DNA from: Microbacterium murale
GTDB taxonomy: Bacteria > Actinomycetota > Actinomycetes > Actinomycetales > Microbacteriaceae
Direction of reading: 5' to 3'
Length of the DNA: 64,000 nucleotides
Assembly: GCF_030815955.1 (NCBI RefSeq)
Contig: NZ_JAUSXK010000001.1
Location: 3,162,001 to 3,226,000 of the forward strand
A program made the position numbers and the translations under genes. How positions within the stretch are numbered: position 1 is the stretch's first letter; each line of letters starts with the position of its first letter. The notes beneath the pieces were generated by a model. It was not told the origin of the DNA, searched no databases, and saw only the letters and a program-made list of their open reading frames with translations. Of the stretch, positions 8,928-17,965 are shown piece by piece.

Positions 8928-9764
8928 TCACGCGTGGTCGCGCAGTCGGGTGAGAGCCCCGAGGATCGCCTGCTGGACGGTCGGCCAGTCGTAGATGACC
9001 TGTGCGTAGTCGAAGTGGAGCGTCTCGTAGCCGAGAGCGGATGCCGCGGCATCCCGTGTCAGGTCCTTATGACGCATCGACGGCCCATCGTGATTCTCCT
9101 TGCCGTCCGCCTCAATGATCAGTCGGCCACCCACGACGAAATCCACCCTCCCGACCGTCGGAATGGTGACCTGGCACTCCACAGCGATGCCGAGCAGATG
9201 CAGTCGGAGGCGGAGCAGCGATTCGAGTCCGCTGTCGGCGTCGTGACGAGCGAAATCGACGAGCCAACGATCGGAAGCGGGAAGCGCAGCTCTGATGCGA
9301 TTCCGAGCAGGGCGTGACAGGAGGCCGAGGCGCCAGGCGGATTCGAAGGAGGCGAAGAACGATTCGGCGCCCTCGCATCTGTGCAGGTGGAGAAGTGCGT
9401 GCTCGACCTCAGCGAGACTGAGGGGCGGGATGCCGCGGAAGAAGTGACTCACGCATGCGCAGCCGGGATGCTGATGCACGCGTCCACGCCGACCGACCCA
9501 CACATGCGGCGGACCCTCTGCGGAGAGTACCCATACCCCGTGTCTGCGCAGTGCCGCCGAACAGGTGAGCGCGCCGCCGTGACGGACCGCGGCCAGATCT
9601 GCAGCGTTCGCATCGAATGAGGCGAAGGTACCAGGACGCAGGCGTTGGATCTCACCGGAAGAGACGGCGGCCGCCAGACGGTGTCTGGTGACGCCGAACT
9701 GCTGGAGCTGCACTCCACGGGCGATTCCGCCGAGGTGCGAGATGAGTGAGGCTGGATCGAACAT
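8928..9764 (-). CDS. AbiEi antitoxin-like N-terminal domain fused to DUF559 (VSR/PD-(D/E)xK-fold) domain
   Basis: A 278-aa protein. The first ~95 residues look like the winged-helix AbiEi_4 domain (FGVTRHRLAAAVSSGEIQRLRPG). The C-terminal ~110 residues carry a DUF559/Vsr-like nuclease core, with VDFVVGGRLIIEADGKENH giving the Asp and Glu of a PD-(D/E)xK site and GYETLHFDYAQV following. Such proteins are frequent and often solitary in actinobacteria, with unknown substrate. No AbiEii toxin gene is adjacent, so it is not a standard type IV toxin-antitoxin pair. I used the ATG at 9764; earlier in-frame starts lack a ribosome site. The gene is bracketed by two related palindromes. Confidence 0.8.
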   Translation of the reverse strand: MFDPASLISHLGGIARGVQLQQFGVTRHRLAAAVSSGEIQRLRPGTFASFDANAADLAAVRHGGALTCSAALRRHGVWVLSAEGPPHVWVGRRGRVHQHPGCACVSHFFRGIPPLSLAEVEHALLHLHRCEGAESFFASFESAWRLGLLSRPARNRIRAALPASDRWLVDFARHDADSGLESLLRLRLHLLGIAVECQVTIPTVGRVDFVVGGRLIIEADGKENHDGPSMRHKDLTRDAAASALGYETLHFDYAQVIYDWPTVQQAILGALTRLRDHA

Positions 9765-9870
9765 CACCCCACCGTGACGGATCGGCTGCGTCATCCGGTG
9801 TCGGAAACCCATGTTCGTGGACAACTCCGGGTGCGCGGCATCCTGTGCAGGCCGGGTCGATCCCACGGAA

Positions 9871-9939
9871 CGGGGGCCGAATGCACGAATGTCGGATCGA
9901 TTCCCGAGAACCGTCCGACATTCGTGTATTCAGCCCCCG
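9871..9939. repeat. Palindromic element B, related to the element at 8851-8917
   Basis: The perfect 13-bp arms CACGAATGTCGGA (9884-9896) and TCCGACATTCGTG (9914-9926) enclose a 17-nt loop, with outer arms CGGGGGC and GCCCCCG (9871-9877, 9933-9939). It matches element A, and the G-to-A change in the left arm is matched by a C-to-T change in the right arm, keeping the pairing. It lies 25 bp past the fumC stop and 107 bp upstream of the AbiEi/DUF559 start. Confidence 0.75.
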
Positions 9940-9963
9940 AAGTGTCGGCGGCCGGCCCGGGCC

Positions 9964-11385
9964 TCAGCCCGGGTGGGTCATGCTCAGCAGGTCGAGCTTC
10001 TCGTCCAGCTGATCCAGTGTCAGCTCGCCGCGCTCGACGTAGCCGAGGTCGATCACAGCGTCGCGCACGGTGATTCCGGCAGCGACGGCGTGCTTGGCGA
10101 TCTTCGCCGCGGCCTCGTAGCCGATGAGCTTGTTCAGCGGCGTCACGATCGACGGGCTCATGCCCGCGAACGCAGCGGCACGCTCCGTGTTGGCGACGAG
10201 CCCGTCGATGGTCTTGTCCGCGAGGACGCGCGAGGCGTTCGCGAGCAGGCGGATCGACTCGAGCAGCGCCGTTCCCATGACAGGGATGGCGACGTTCAGT
10301 TCGAAGGCACCGGATGCTCCCGCCCATGCCACGGTCGCGTCGTTGCCGATCACGCGGGCGCAGACCATCAGCACGGCCTCCGGCACGACAGGGTTGACCT
10401 TGCCCGGCATGATCGACGATCCGGGCTGCAGGTCGGGGATGTGCAGCTCGCCGAGACCCGTGTTCGGGCCGGAACCCATCCAGCGCAGGTCGTTGTTGAT
10501 CTTCGTCAGCGACACGGCGATGGTGCGCAGAGCGCCGGATGCCTCGACCAGGCCATCACGATTCGCCTGAGCCTCGAAGTGGTCCTTCGCCTCGGTGATC
10601 GGCAGCTCGGTCTCTTCCGCGAGCAGGGCGATGACCTTCTGCGGGAAGCCGAGTGGAGTGTTGATGCCGGTGCCGACGGCCGTGCCGCCGAGCGGCACCT
10701 CGGCGACGCGGGGGAGCGCGGACTGCACACGCTCGATACCGAGGCGGATCTGGCGGGCGTAGCCGCCGAACTCCTGGCCGAGGGTGACGGGCGTCGCATC
10801 CATGAGGTGCGTGCGGCCGGACTTGACGGCATCCTTCCACAGCACCGCCTTCGCCTCGAGGGCGACGGCGAGGTGATCGAGCGAGGGGATGAGCGTGTCG
10901 ATGAGCGCCTGGGTGACAGCGATGTGCACCGAGGTCGGGAACACGTCGTTCGACGACTGCGATGCGTTCACATGGTCGTTCGGGTGCACGGCGGAGCCGA
11001 GGATGCTGGAGGCGATGGACGCCAGCACCTCGTTCATGTTCATGTTCGAGGAAGTACCGGACCCTGTCTGGTACGTGTCCACTGGGAATTCGCCATCGTG
11101 TGCACCGGATGCCACGCGATCGGCGGCGGCGGCGATCGCATCCGCGATGGCACCGTCGAGCGTGCCGAGTTCCTTGTTCGCCAGCGCTGCGGCCTTCTTG
11201 ATGCGCGCGAGGGCGGCGATCTGCGCCGATTCCAGCCCCTTGCCCGAGATCGGGAAGTTCTCCACTGCGCGCTGCGTCTGCGCACCGTACAGTGCGTTCA
11301 CGGGCACGCGGACCTCGCCCATGGTGTCGTGCTCGATGCGGTAGCCCTGCGACTCTTCGCCGCTGCGCTGGTGTGTATCGGTCAC
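9964..11385 (-). CDS. fumC: Class II fumarate hydratase
   Basis: It catalyses fumarate to malate in the TCA cycle. The 473-aa length fits class II fumarases. The catalytic region [11 protein letters not shown] (His ~193) and the fumarase/aspartase signature [11 protein letters not shown] (~322-332) are intact, as is [14 protein letters not shown] (~107-120). The GTG at 11385 overlaps the carbonic anhydrase stop (GTGA) and has GAGGAGG upstream. It is the last gene of the xseA-xseB-DUF4245-carbonic anhydrase-fumC run, and palindrome B follows its stop as a plausible transcript end. Confidence 0.96.
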   Translation of the reverse strand: MTDTHQRSGEESQGYRIEHDTMGEVRVPVNALYGAQTQRAVENFPISGKGLESAQIAALARIKKAAALANKELGTLDGAIADAIAAAADRVASGAHDGEFPVDTYQTGSGTSSNMNMNEVLASIASSILGSAVHPNDHVNASQSSNDVFPTSVHIAVTQALIDTLIPSLDHLAVALEAKAVLWKDAVKSGRTHLMDATPVTLGQEFGGYARQIRLGIERVQSALPRVAEVPLGGTAVGTGINTPLGFPQKVIALLAEETELPITEAKDHFEAQANRDGLVEASGALRTIAVSLTKINNDLRWMGSGPNTGLGELHIPDLQPGSSIMPGKVNPVVPEAVLMVCARVIGNDATVAWAGASGAFELNVAIPVMGTALLESIRLLANASRVLADKTIDGLVANTERAAAFAGMSPSIVTPLNKLIGYEAAAKIAKHAVAAGITVRDAVIDLGYVERGELTLDQLDEKLDLLSMTHPG

Positions 11386-12059
11386 TGCGATCCCTCCTCG
11401 GTTGCGGGGACCTCTTCGATCCCCTTGGTGTCGATTCCCACTGCGATGGCCGGCACGGCCGTTCCTTCGGCAAGTCGGTAGTTGGCGCCGACGATGCCCA
11501 GTCGGCCTTCGGCGACGGCGTCGCTGATCAGCTCTGACGACTGCAGCAGGTTCGCGACCGTGTTGCGCAGGTGCTCGCGCCCGACCTGCTCGGCGTCGAT
11601 GTCTGCGGGCGATGATCCGCCGTTCTCCGCCAGCACCTTGCGGGCAGCAGGGATGATCGGGGCGATGAGCTTCCAGATGTGCGGCGGAAGCGGGGCGGCA
11701 TCGATTGCCGTGCCGTCGATCGCCGCGCGCACAGCACCGCATTCGTCGTGGGCGAGGACGACGATCAACGGGACCTTGAGGATCTCGACGGCGTACTCCA
11801 GGCTCCCGACGATCGACTCGCCGATCACCTGCCCGGCGTTGCGAACCACGAAGAGGTCACCGAGCCCGAGGTCGAAGATGATCTCGGCCGCCAGGCGGGA
11901 GTCCGAGCATCCGAACAGCGTCGCGACCGGGTTCTGCTGGTGGGCGAGGTCGTGCCGCCGCTCAACGTCCTGGTTCGGATGCCGGGGGTCCCCGTTCACG
12001 AATCGACGGTTGCCGTCGAGCATCTGCTGCCATGCTTCTGTGGGCGTGAGCGTCGTCAT
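11382..12059 (-). CDS. Beta-class carbonic anhydrase
   Basis: It interconverts CO2 and bicarbonate. The 225-aa product has the beta-class zinc ligands C51, H104 and C107 and the Asp-Arg dyad in [10 protein letters not shown] (D53, R55). FVVRNAG and the Gly-rich EYAVEIL segment are typical of the family. The ATG at 12059 overlaps the DUF4245 stop (ATGA) and its own stop overlaps the fumC GTG. The operon position suggests bicarbonate supply alongside central metabolism, but that is inference. Confidence 0.95.
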   Translation of the reverse strand: MTTLTPTEAWQQMLDGNRRFVNGDPRHPNQDVERRHDLAHQQNPVATLFGCSDSRLAAEIIFDLGLGDLFVVRNAGQVIGESIVGSLEYAVEILKVPLIVVLAHDECGAVRAAIDGTAIDAAPLPPHIWKLIAPIIPAARKVLAENGGSSPADIDAEQVGREHLRNTVANLLQSSELISDAVAEGRLGIVGANYRLAEGTAVPAIAVGIDTKGIEEVPATEEGSQ

Positions 12060-12697
12060 GAGGCCTCCGCGATGTCGTTGATCTGGGGAACGAGCAATTC
12101 GGCCAGTTCGGCCGTCGACTCGGCAGAGCGTGATCCGTAGAGCAGGACGTAATCGTCGCCCGCCTGCGTGCCGATGGCGTACGACACGTTGTCGTCCGTG
12201 TCGCCGCCCAGCTCATAGACGTCCCATTCGAGTCCGCCGATGCGGGTGGTGTCTGTGGCGGCCGTGCCGCCCAGCATCTGCGGCGCCCAGGACGCGTCGT
12301 CGTCGAACGCCTGCGCGATGCGGATGAAGCCGCGCTCGTCTTCGGCGGCCGGTGCCAGCGTGATGTTCCAGACGACGGTCGCGCCACTCTGCAGTTCTGC
12401 GGCGTTCACACGCCAGAAGTCATCCAACTCGGGGACGATCGCGGGCCTGTCCATGGTCGATTCGACATCCTGCGCGATTGCGGCGACGTCGACCGTTGTC
12501 TCAGAAGCACGCTCTCCCCGCGGGACGGCGAAGATGACGACGGCGACCACTGCCAGGGTGACGAGAAGCGCAGCGATGAGGTTGCGGAAATTCTGACTCG
12601 CGCGATATCTCTTGCTGAACTCCGCCTTGCGCGCTGCGGTCTCCTCAGGCGTCTCGGGGCGGCCGAGCTCGGCGACGATCGGAGCGCTCTTGCTCAC
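12056..12697 (-). CDS. DUF4245 family membrane-anchored protein
   Basis: A 213-aa protein with a charged cytoplasmic N terminus (~1-37), one transmembrane helix (~39-59) and an extracytoplasmic domain of about 150 residues. The domain contains [13 protein letters not shown] and [13 protein letters not shown] stretches seen in actinobacterial DUF4245 proteins, which are regularly found beside xseB and fumC. No enzymatic motif is visible. It overlaps xseB upstream and the carbonic anhydrase gene downstream by 4 nt each, so it is inside a tightly coupled operon. Confidence 0.85.
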   Translation of the reverse strand: MSKSAPIVAELGRPETPEETAARKAEFSKRYRASQNFRNLIAALLVTLAVVAVVIFAVPRGERASETTVDVAAIAQDVESTMDRPAIVPELDDFWRVNAAELQSGATVVWNITLAPAAEDERGFIRIAQAFDDDASWAPQMLGGTAATDTTRIGGLEWDVYELGGDTDDNVSYAIGTQAGDDYVLLYGSRSAESTAELAELLVPQINDIAEAS

Positions 12698-12963
12698 GAC
12701 TCGGCCCCGTCTGCGGACGTGCCGGAATCCGCGGAAGTACCGGATGCCGCGGCCCGAGCCTCATCGAGACGGCGCTTCGCGCCCAGCAGCCACTCCTCGC
12801 AACGTGCCGCAAGGGCTTCGCCGCGCTCCCAGAGCGCGAGCGAATGCTCGAGGGTCGGCGCACCCTGTTCGAGCTCGGCCACCACACGCACGAGTTCGTC
12901 GCGAGCGGCCTCGAACGACAGAGTCTCGACGGGGGAGTCGGTCGGCGCAGTCACGGTTTCCAT
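12694..12963 (-). CDS. xseB: Exodeoxyribonuclease VII small subunit
   Basis: The 89-aa product contains the XseB core [19 protein letters not shown] followed by [14 protein letters not shown], the two-helix unit that binds the large subunit's long C-terminal region. A Ser/Ala/Asp-rich tail ([13 protein letters not shown]) extends it beyond the minimal family length. It starts 19 bp after the xseA stop and overlaps the DUF4245 start by ATGA. Exo VII degrades single-stranded DNA from both ends in repair. Confidence 0.94.
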   Translation of the reverse strand: METVTAPTDSPVETLSFEAARDELVRVVAELEQGAPTLEHSLALWERGEALAARCEEWLLGAKRRLDEARAAASGTSADSGTSADGAES

Positions 12964-12982
12964 CCTACGTCCCGTAGGCGTT

Positions 12983-14260
12983 TCACTCCGCTTCCGCGAT
13001 CTCGCCCTCCGAGCGGGCGGCGACGGATCCGCGGTCGACCGTGATGGTCAACGAGGCACCGGCCGGAGCATCGGCGGCATCGCGCAGAATCACACCGCCG
13101 TCGAGGTGGGCGATCGCATAGCCGCGCGCCAGCGTCGCGGCCGGCGAGAGGGCGCGCAGTGAGGCACGCAGCTCGGTGGTCTTGCGCGCTGCCGTGTCGA
13201 GGCGTCGTGTGATCGTGTCGCGTCCGCGCGACACCTGCAGCCAGATCTCCTGCGCGCGTGATTCGATGATCGGGTCAGGGGAGCGCAGCACGGGGCGCGT
13301 GCGCAGCTGCTCGAGTTGCTGGATATCGTGGGAGATGCGCTGCGTGAGCCGGGTGGTCGCGCGTGAGCGCAGCTGACCGATCAGCGCCCGCTGCTCTCCG
13401 ACGTCGGGGACGACGCGTTTGGCGGCGTCCGTCGGCGTCGAGGCGCGCAGGTCGGCGACATCATCGAGAAGCGGGTGGTCGTTCTCGTGTCCGATCGCCG
13501 AGACGACGGGCGTGGATGCCGCGGCCACCGCCCGCACGAGGCGCTCGTCGCTGAATCCGAGCAGCGTCTGCGGGTCGCCTCCGCCTCGCGCGATGATGAT
13601 GACGTCGACGTCAGGATCGGCGTCGAGCTTCGCGAGCGCGGCCAGTGTCTCCGGCACGCAGCGATCGCCCTGCACCGCGGCATACTCGGTGCGAAAACGC
13701 ACCTGCGGCCAGCGCAGTTCGGAGTTGCGATGCACATCCTTCTCAGCATCCGATCTCTCACCGGTGATGAGCCCGATCACGTGGGGGAGGAACGGCAGCG
13801 GCTTCTTGCGCGAAGAGTCGAACAGGCCCTCCTGGCGCAGTTGGGCGCGCAGTTTCTCGAGACGCTCCAGCTGGTCTCCGAGGCCGACGTGCTTCATGTT
13901 CGAGACGGTGAAGCTGAAGTCGCCGGCCTTGACGAAGTAGTCGGCCTTCACCGCAGCGACGACGTGGTCGCCGATACCCAGATCGGCGGGGATGCGTCCG
14001 CGCACGCTCGACCAGAGGCGGATCGAGATCTGCGCATCGGACTGAGTGTCCTTCAGGCGACCGAACACGTTGCCGCCGCGCACGTTCCACGAGGTGATCT
14101 CGCCCTCGACCCAGACGACATTCCAGCGTGCGATGAAGTCGCGGATCGTGCCGTTCAAGCGGGCGACCGAGGTCGGAGCATCCGCCGTCGAATCGCGTGG
14201 AGCCACGGCGTCCGCCGGGGGAGCCTCGCCCTTCGCCGGTGTCGCTTCGAAGACCGTCAT
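12983..14260 (-). CDS. xseA: Exodeoxyribonuclease VII large subunit
   Basis: The 425-aa catalytic subunit has an N-terminal OB domain ([18 protein letters not shown]), the core with [17 protein letters not shown], the [11 protein letters not shown] loop and [20 protein letters not shown], followed by coiled-coil segments and a C-terminal [12 protein letters not shown] motif. The ATG at 14260 has AAGGGG 4 nt upstream; an in-frame extension of 39 residues was rejected because it overlaps the divergent ispH promoter. It heads the five-gene operon that ends with fumC. Confidence 0.95.
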   Translation of the reverse strand: MTVFEATPAKGEAPPADAVAPRDSTADAPTSVARLNGTIRDFIARWNVVWVEGEITSWNVRGGNVFGRLKDTQSDAQISIRLWSSVRGRIPADLGIGDHVVAAVKADYFVKAGDFSFTVSNMKHVGLGDQLERLEKLRAQLRQEGLFDSSRKKPLPFLPHVIGLITGERSDAEKDVHRNSELRWPQVRFRTEYAAVQGDRCVPETLAALAKLDADPDVDVIIIARGGGDPQTLLGFSDERLVRAVAAASTPVVSAIGHENDHPLLDDVADLRASTPTDAAKRVVPDVGEQRALIGQLRSRATTRLTQRISHDIQQLEQLRTRPVLRSPDPIIESRAQEIWLQVSRGRDTITRRLDTAARKTTELRASLRALSPAATLARGYAIAHLDGGVILRDAADAPAGASLTITVDRGSVAARSEGEIAEAE

Positions 14261-14322
14261 CTGGCCCCTTCCGTGGTTGTGCGCCTGAGCGTCCGTCCAG
14301 GCCCGCCATGACCGTTCGAAGG

Positions 14323-14328
14323 TAGGAT
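14323..14328 (+). promoter_or_regulatory. -10 box (TAGGAT) for leaderless ispH
   Basis: TAGGAT ends 6 nt before the ispH GTG and no ribosome site is present. The short xseA/ispH divergent gap leaves room for little else. The pattern matches uppS, glpX and others in this window. Confidence 0.6.
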
Positions 14329-14334
14329 CGAAGC

Positions 14335-15414
14335 GTGAGTCAGGCCACCGTACATCTTCCCGTTCCCCGCATCCCACGTTCGCGGGCGGCGCGGCTTCAG
14401 AATAACCCGGTGGACGGACACAAGCGGGTTCTGCTCGCCGCTCCGCGCGGCTACTGCGCCGGTGTCGATCGCGCCGTCGTCGCCGTCGAGAAGGCGCTCG
14501 AGCGCTACGGCGCCCCTGTCTACGTGCGCAAGCAGATCGTGCACAACATCCATGTCGTCACCGAGCTCGAAGAGAAGGGCGCGATCTTCGTCGAGGAGGT
14601 CGATGAGGTGCCCACCGGCGCGCACGTCGTGTTCAGCGCGCACGGAGTCTCTCCGGCGGTCGTGGATGCGGCATCCGATCGGGGGCTGCATGCGATCGAC
14701 GCGACCTGCCCACTGGTGACCAAGGTGCACCGCGAGGCCGTGCGCTTCGCCCGCGATGACTTCGAGATCCTGCTCATCGGCCATGAGGGTCACGAAGAGG
14801 TCGAGGGCACAGCCGGCCACGCGCCAGATCGAGTGACCATCGTCAACTCGCCGGACGAGGCTGACACCGTTGTGGTCAAGGACCCGTCGAAGGTCGTCTG
14901 GCTGTCGCAGACCACGCTTTCGGTCGACGAGACGATGGAGACAGTCAACCGGCTGCGTCTGCGCTTCCCGGATCTGCAGGCGCCGCCGTCCGACGACATC
15001 TGCTACGCCACCCAGAACCGTCAGGTCGCGATCAAGAAGGTCGCCGTCGACGCTGACCTCGTGATCGTCGTCGGCTCGTCCAACTCGTCGAACAGCGTGA
15101 GACTGGTGGAAGTGGCTCTGGAGTATGGGGCCAAGGCGGCGTACCGTGTGGACTACGCCGAAGAGATCAAGCAGGAATGGCTCGACGGTGTCGCCACCGT
15201 GGGAGTGACGAGCGGAGCCTCTGTTCCGGAGGTGCTCGTGAGGGAAGTCCTCGAGGCGCTGGACGCCGCCGGCTACGGCGACGTGGAAGAAATCCGCACC
15301 GCCGAGGAGGATCTGATGTTCTCCCTTCCCAAGGAACTGAGGCAGGATGCCTCCGGCCAGCGCGACGCTCGTGCGCTCGGCGGCCGTGCAGCGGGTCCTG
15401 ATACGCCCAGGTGA
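14335..15414 (+). CDS. ispH: 4-hydroxy-3-methylbut-2-enyl diphosphate reductase
   Basis: IspH is the last enzyme of the MEP isoprenoid pathway and makes IPP and DMAPP using a 4Fe-4S cluster. The three cluster cysteines are C41 ([12 protein letters not shown]), C125 ([10 protein letters not shown]) and C223 ([11 protein letters not shown]), with substrate-contacting SAHGVSP and GHEGHEE motifs. At 359 aa it has an N-terminal extension of about 28 residues and a Gly/Ala/Arg-rich tail. The GTG at 14335 lies 6 nt after TAGGAT. The stop overlaps the next gene's GTG. Confidence 0.96.
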   Translation: MSQATVHLPVPRIPRSRAARLQNNPVDGHKRVLLAAPRGYCAGVDRAVVAVEKALERYGAPVYVRKQIVHNIHVVTELEEKGAIFVEEVDEVPTGAHVVFSAHGVSPAVVDAASDRGLHAIDATCPLVTKVHREAVRFARDDFEILLIGHEGHEEVEGTAGHAPDRVTIVNSPDEADTVVVKDPSKVVWLSQTTLSVDETMETVNRLRLRFPDLQAPPSDDICYATQNRQVAIKKVAVDADLVIVVGSSNSSNSVRLVEVALEYGAKAAYRVDYAEEIKQEWLDGVATVGVTSGASVPEVLVREVLEALDAAGYGDVEEIRTAEEDLMFSLPKELRQDASGQRDARALGGRAAGPDTPR

Positions 15415-16214
15415 ACCTCCAGGAGTCGGAGCCCACACTGATCGGATCGGTTCAGCGCGCGCTCCGTCTCGTCGACATCGTCGCGAACGCCCCTCGCCCG
15501 TTGCCGACGAAGATGCTGGCATCAGCCACGGGACTCACTCCCGGCACCACATACAACCTGGTGCGCACCCTGATACATGAGGGATATCTCGCCGCAGAGC
15601 CGGATGGGCTGGTGCTGGGCACGAGATTCCCGTCCTTCCAGGGACAGATCGGTGCGCGCGGCGTCTTCCTCGCACGGGTTCGCGCCGCGTTACGGCAGGT
15701 CACCGATGAAGTCGGGGCCACTGCATATCTCTCGCGTTTCGATGACGGCGAGGTGCATCTGGTCGACATCGTGGATGCCACGCATAATCCGCGCGTCGAG
15801 TTGTGGGTGGGCCTGCACTCCAGCGCACACGCCACCGCGCTCGGGAAGCAGATCCTCGCTGACCTCGACGAGGAGGATCGGCTGGACTATCTCTCCAGAC
15901 ATCGGCTCGAAGAACTCACGCCGAACACGATCAGTGACAGGCGCACACTGCTCACGCAGTTGGAGCAGTCGCCGGGGTGGGTGATAGATGACGAGGAGTA
16001 CTCGGTCGGCAGCACGTGCGTCGCGGTACCTGTCATCGCGCCGAATCTGACGGCGTCACTGGCGATCTCGTTGCCCTCCGACCGCGCTGTCGTCGATCGC
16101 GGTCTCGTCCGCACGCTTCAGCGCGCGGCGCGGCGACTCGCGCTGCAACTGGGAGCGGACGCGATGGATGCCGGTGACGCCGGACGCGGTCCGGGCGATG
16201 AGTTCACTATCTGA
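15411..16214 (+). CDS. IclR family transcriptional regulator
   Basis: The 267-aa protein has an N-terminal winged helix (~10-70; [20 protein letters not shown], then [16 protein letters not shown] as recognition helix) and an IclR effector domain ([16 protein letters not shown] and [13 protein letters not shown] [18 protein letters not shown]). The effector is unknown. Its GTG overlaps the ispH stop, so it shares the ispH transcript, an unusual partner for an IclR regulator. No catabolic operon lies next to it, so the target is probably elsewhere. Confidence 0.9.
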   Translation: MNLQESEPTLIGSVQRALRLVDIVANAPRPLPTKMLASATGLTPGTTYNLVRTLIHEGYLAAEPDGLVLGTRFPSFQGQIGARGVFLARVRAALRQVTDEVGATAYLSRFDDGEVHLVDIVDATHNPRVELWVGLHSSAHATALGKQILADLDEEDRLDYLSRHRLEELTPNTISDRRTLLTQLEQSPGWVIDDEEYSVGSTCVAVPVIAPNLTASLAISLPSDRAVVDRGLVRTLQRAARRLALQLGADAMDAGDAGRGPGDEFTI

Positions 16215-16400
16215 AGAACGACCACTCGCGCTCGGTGGGACAGTTGCCTAGTCTTAAGAGTGCAGTCGCCTGTATCACGGCGCTGCAGATGCAGGACGCG
16301 TCCCCAGCGCCCCTTCATCTCGAGGTGTGAGCGTCCCCAGCGCTCCACTTCAACGGCCCCCGAGGAGTCCCCACTTCTCTGGGGCCGCCGCTGTTCCATG

Positions 16401-16479
16401 GCCCGCCTCCCTGCGCGCGCGTCCTTGCGCTGCCCGCCTCCCTGCGCGCGCGTCCTTGCGCTGCCCGCCTCCCTGCGCG
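16401..16479. repeat. 31-bp tandem repeat, about 2.5 copies
   Basis: Two identical 31-bp units (16401-16431 and 16432-16462, beginning GCCCGCCTCCCTGCGC) are followed by a 17-bp partial third copy. Just upstream, GCGTCCCCAGCGC also occurs twice. The array fills the gap between the IclR gene and the DUF6264 promoter and is C-rich on this strand. There are no spacers, so it is not a CRISPR array. The rest of the 298-bp gap shows no credible gene. Confidence 0.8.
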
Positions 16480-16500
16480 TCGGTTCAAAGCCCGGCCGGT

Positions 16501-16506
16501 TAGCAT
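16501..16506 (+). promoter_or_regulatory. -10 box (TAGCAT) for leaderless DUF6264 gene
   Basis: TAGCAT ends 6 nt before the ATG at 16513, with no ribosome site between. It lies directly after the 31-bp tandem repeats. Confidence 0.6.
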
Positions 16507-16512
16507 GTCGGA

Positions 16513-17037
16513 ATGACCGACCAGCGGCCCCAGTACGGCGAATATGCGACTCCGGATGAGCAGCGACGGCTGGCGGGCCTGCCACCGCTCGACGCCTCGC
16601 CCGCTGCTGCCCCGGTGACCGAACAGCCGGCACCGGAGGCGACCGCCCGATCGATCACGAAGGCGCGGCCATGGGACAGGATCGTCACGATCGCGTTGCT
16701 GGCCTACGGCATCGTGAACGTGGTCATGACGGGGATGTCGTATCTCGACCTGCCGACCGTGATGAATCAGAGCATGGACATTCTCGGAATCGATGGTGAG
16801 TTCACCAACTTCGCTCAGGGCAAGCTGTGGGGCACGATCGCAGCCGTCCTCCTCGTCGTGGGCTGGGTGATCACGGCCTGGCTATCGCTGCGACGACTGC
16901 GCACCGGCAAGCTCACCTGGTGGGTGCCGCTGGTCGGGGCGGCCGTGACCATGCTGATCGTGTCGATCTGCATCATGGTGCCGATGATGGGCGACCCCGC
17001 TTTCATGGCGTACGTCGACGGGATGGCGGGTCGTTGA
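16513..17037 (+). CDS. DUF6264-like membrane protein
   Basis: A 174-aa protein with a Pro/Ala-rich cytoplasmic N terminus (~1-50) containing YGEYATPDEQRRLAGLPP, then about four hydrophobic helices (~57-75, 105-128, 135-158). The N-terminal tyrosine/proline pattern and topology fit the DUF6264 family known mainly from Microbacteriaceae; that family name is from memory and moderately sure. The function is unknown. Its stop overlaps the TTG start of the MOSC gene (TTGA), so the two are probably one operon. Confidence 0.8.
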   Translation: MTDQRPQYGEYATPDEQRRLAGLPPLDASPAAAPVTEQPAPEATARSITKARPWDRIVTIALLAYGIVNVVMTGMSYLDLPTVMNQSMDILGIDGEFTNFAQGKLWGTIAAVLLVVGWVITAWLSLRRLRTGKLTWWVPLVGAAVTMLIVSICIMVPMMGDPAFMAYVDGMAGR

Positions 17038-17585
17038 GCGCGAACGTGCTCGCCGTCTGCGTGGTGCATGAGTTGCGTCCGGACGCCGGCACCGTCGGCA
17101 CGACCGCGATCGACAAGCGACCGGTGATGGGTCCGGTGCGTGTCGGTGCCTACGGGGTCTATGCCGATGTGCAGGCGGACCGCAAGAATCACGGCGGGCT
17201 CGACCAGGCCGTGTACGCGTATTCGCAGGACGATGCCACGTACTGGGCAGGCGAACTCGGGCGGGAACTGCCAGCGGGGTGGTTCGGTGAGAACCTGCGG
17301 GTGGACGGCATGGACGTCAACACGGCGAAGGTCGGCGAGCGGTGGCAGATCGGCAAGAGCGTGATCGTCGAAGTGACGACGTCGCGCAACCCGTGTCAGA
17401 CGTTCGCACGCTGGGTCGGCGGTGACGATGAGCGCGGCTGGGTCAAGCGTTTCGCCCAGGCCGGAAGGCTCGGTGCCTATCTGCGCGTCATCACGACGGG
17501 CCGCATCGAGGCTGGTGACGAGATCACCGTTCTGGATCGGCCGGATGCCGCTCCGACGATTCTCGAGGTGTATCGGGCGCGTTAG
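17034..17585 (+). CDS. MOSC domain-containing protein
   Basis: The 183-aa product is a stand-alone MOSC domain (VGAYGVYADVQADRKNHGG, WFGENLRVDG, and the conserved cysteine in SRNPCQTFARW). MOSC proteins carry sulfur for molybdenum-cofactor or N-hydroxylated base reduction pathways; the YiiM-like small type may detoxify N-hydroxylated compounds. I chose TTG at 17034, which overlaps the upstream stop; a GTG at 17046 would shorten it by four residues. The family is clear; the start is uncertain. Confidence 0.88.
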   Translation: MSANVLAVCVVHELRPDAGTVGTTAIDKRPVMGPVRVGAYGVYADVQADRKNHGGLDQAVYAYSQDDATYWAGELGRELPAGWFGENLRVDGMDVNTAKVGERWQIGKSVIVEVTTSRNPCQTFARWVGGDDERGWVKRFAQAGRLGAYLRVITTGRIEAGDEITVLDRPDAAPTILEVYRAR

Positions 17586-17631
17586 GGCCTGCTCGCGACC
17601 CACTCACACCGCTTGGGCTCGTGAACGTGCC

Positions 17632-17820
17632 TCAGCTCTCCACGACGTGAGCATCGGGTCCGGGGTAGACCGTACCTTGGTGCCCGTCGTCCCACCGCAC
17701 CATATAGGGCGGTGAGCCATCGTCGCCGTGCACCTCGAGGATCTCGCCTTCGCGCCTGTGCGCCGTATCGGTGCGCCCCTCGACGATCAACCGGTCACCT
17801 GCTTTTGCATGCATCGCCAT
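17632..17820 (-). CDS. DUF1918 domain-containing small protein
   Basis: A 62-aa protein typical of DUF1918: AKAGDRLIVEGRTDTAHRREG, then ILEVHGDDGSPPYMVRWDDG and a C-terminal YPGPDAHVV. It folds as a small SH3-like beta barrel in known family members; function is unknown. The ATG at 17820 has GGAAGG 5 nt upstream; a GTG one codon earlier and an ATG two codons later are alternatives. It is a single gene on the minus strand, convergent with the MOSC gene. Confidence 0.88.
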   Translation of the reverse strand: MAMHAKAGDRLIVEGRTDTAHRREGEILEVHGDDGSPPYMVRWDDGHQGTVYPGPDAHVVES

Positions 17821-17910
17821 CACACCCTTCCTCGCGGATCGGATGCTTCAACGATGCTCCCTGTGGCCTCCGCTGGCAAGGGCTTACGACGCGCCGGGCA
17901 TTCCGGAGAT

Positions 17911-17948
17911 GACGATGCCCCGACCCGAAACCGGGCCGAGGCATCGTC
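17911..17948 (-). terminator. Hairpin downstream of fbaA
   Basis: The arms GACGATGCC (17911-17919) and GGCATCGTC (17940-17948) pair, and the inner CGACCCG/CGGGCCG stretch partly pairs too. The hairpin lies 18 bp past the fbaA stop. No T run follows, as is common for actinobacterial terminators. Confidence 0.6.
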
Positions 17949-17965
17949 GTGATCTGCGTCGTGCG

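Noticed and set aside
9811..11481. A 556-codon open frame opposite fumC
   Set aside because: fumC has all its motifs on the other strand, and this frame also runs through palindrome B. No family features.
16401..16479. Possible CRISPR array
   Set aside because: The repeats are directly adjacent with no spacers, there are only about 2.5 copies, and no cas genes are nearby.
16260..16559. A 99-codon frame through the tandem repeats starting GTG at 16260
   Set aside because: It reads the 31-bp repeat in different frames, is Arg/Pro/Cys-rich, and overlaps the DUF6264 promoter and start.
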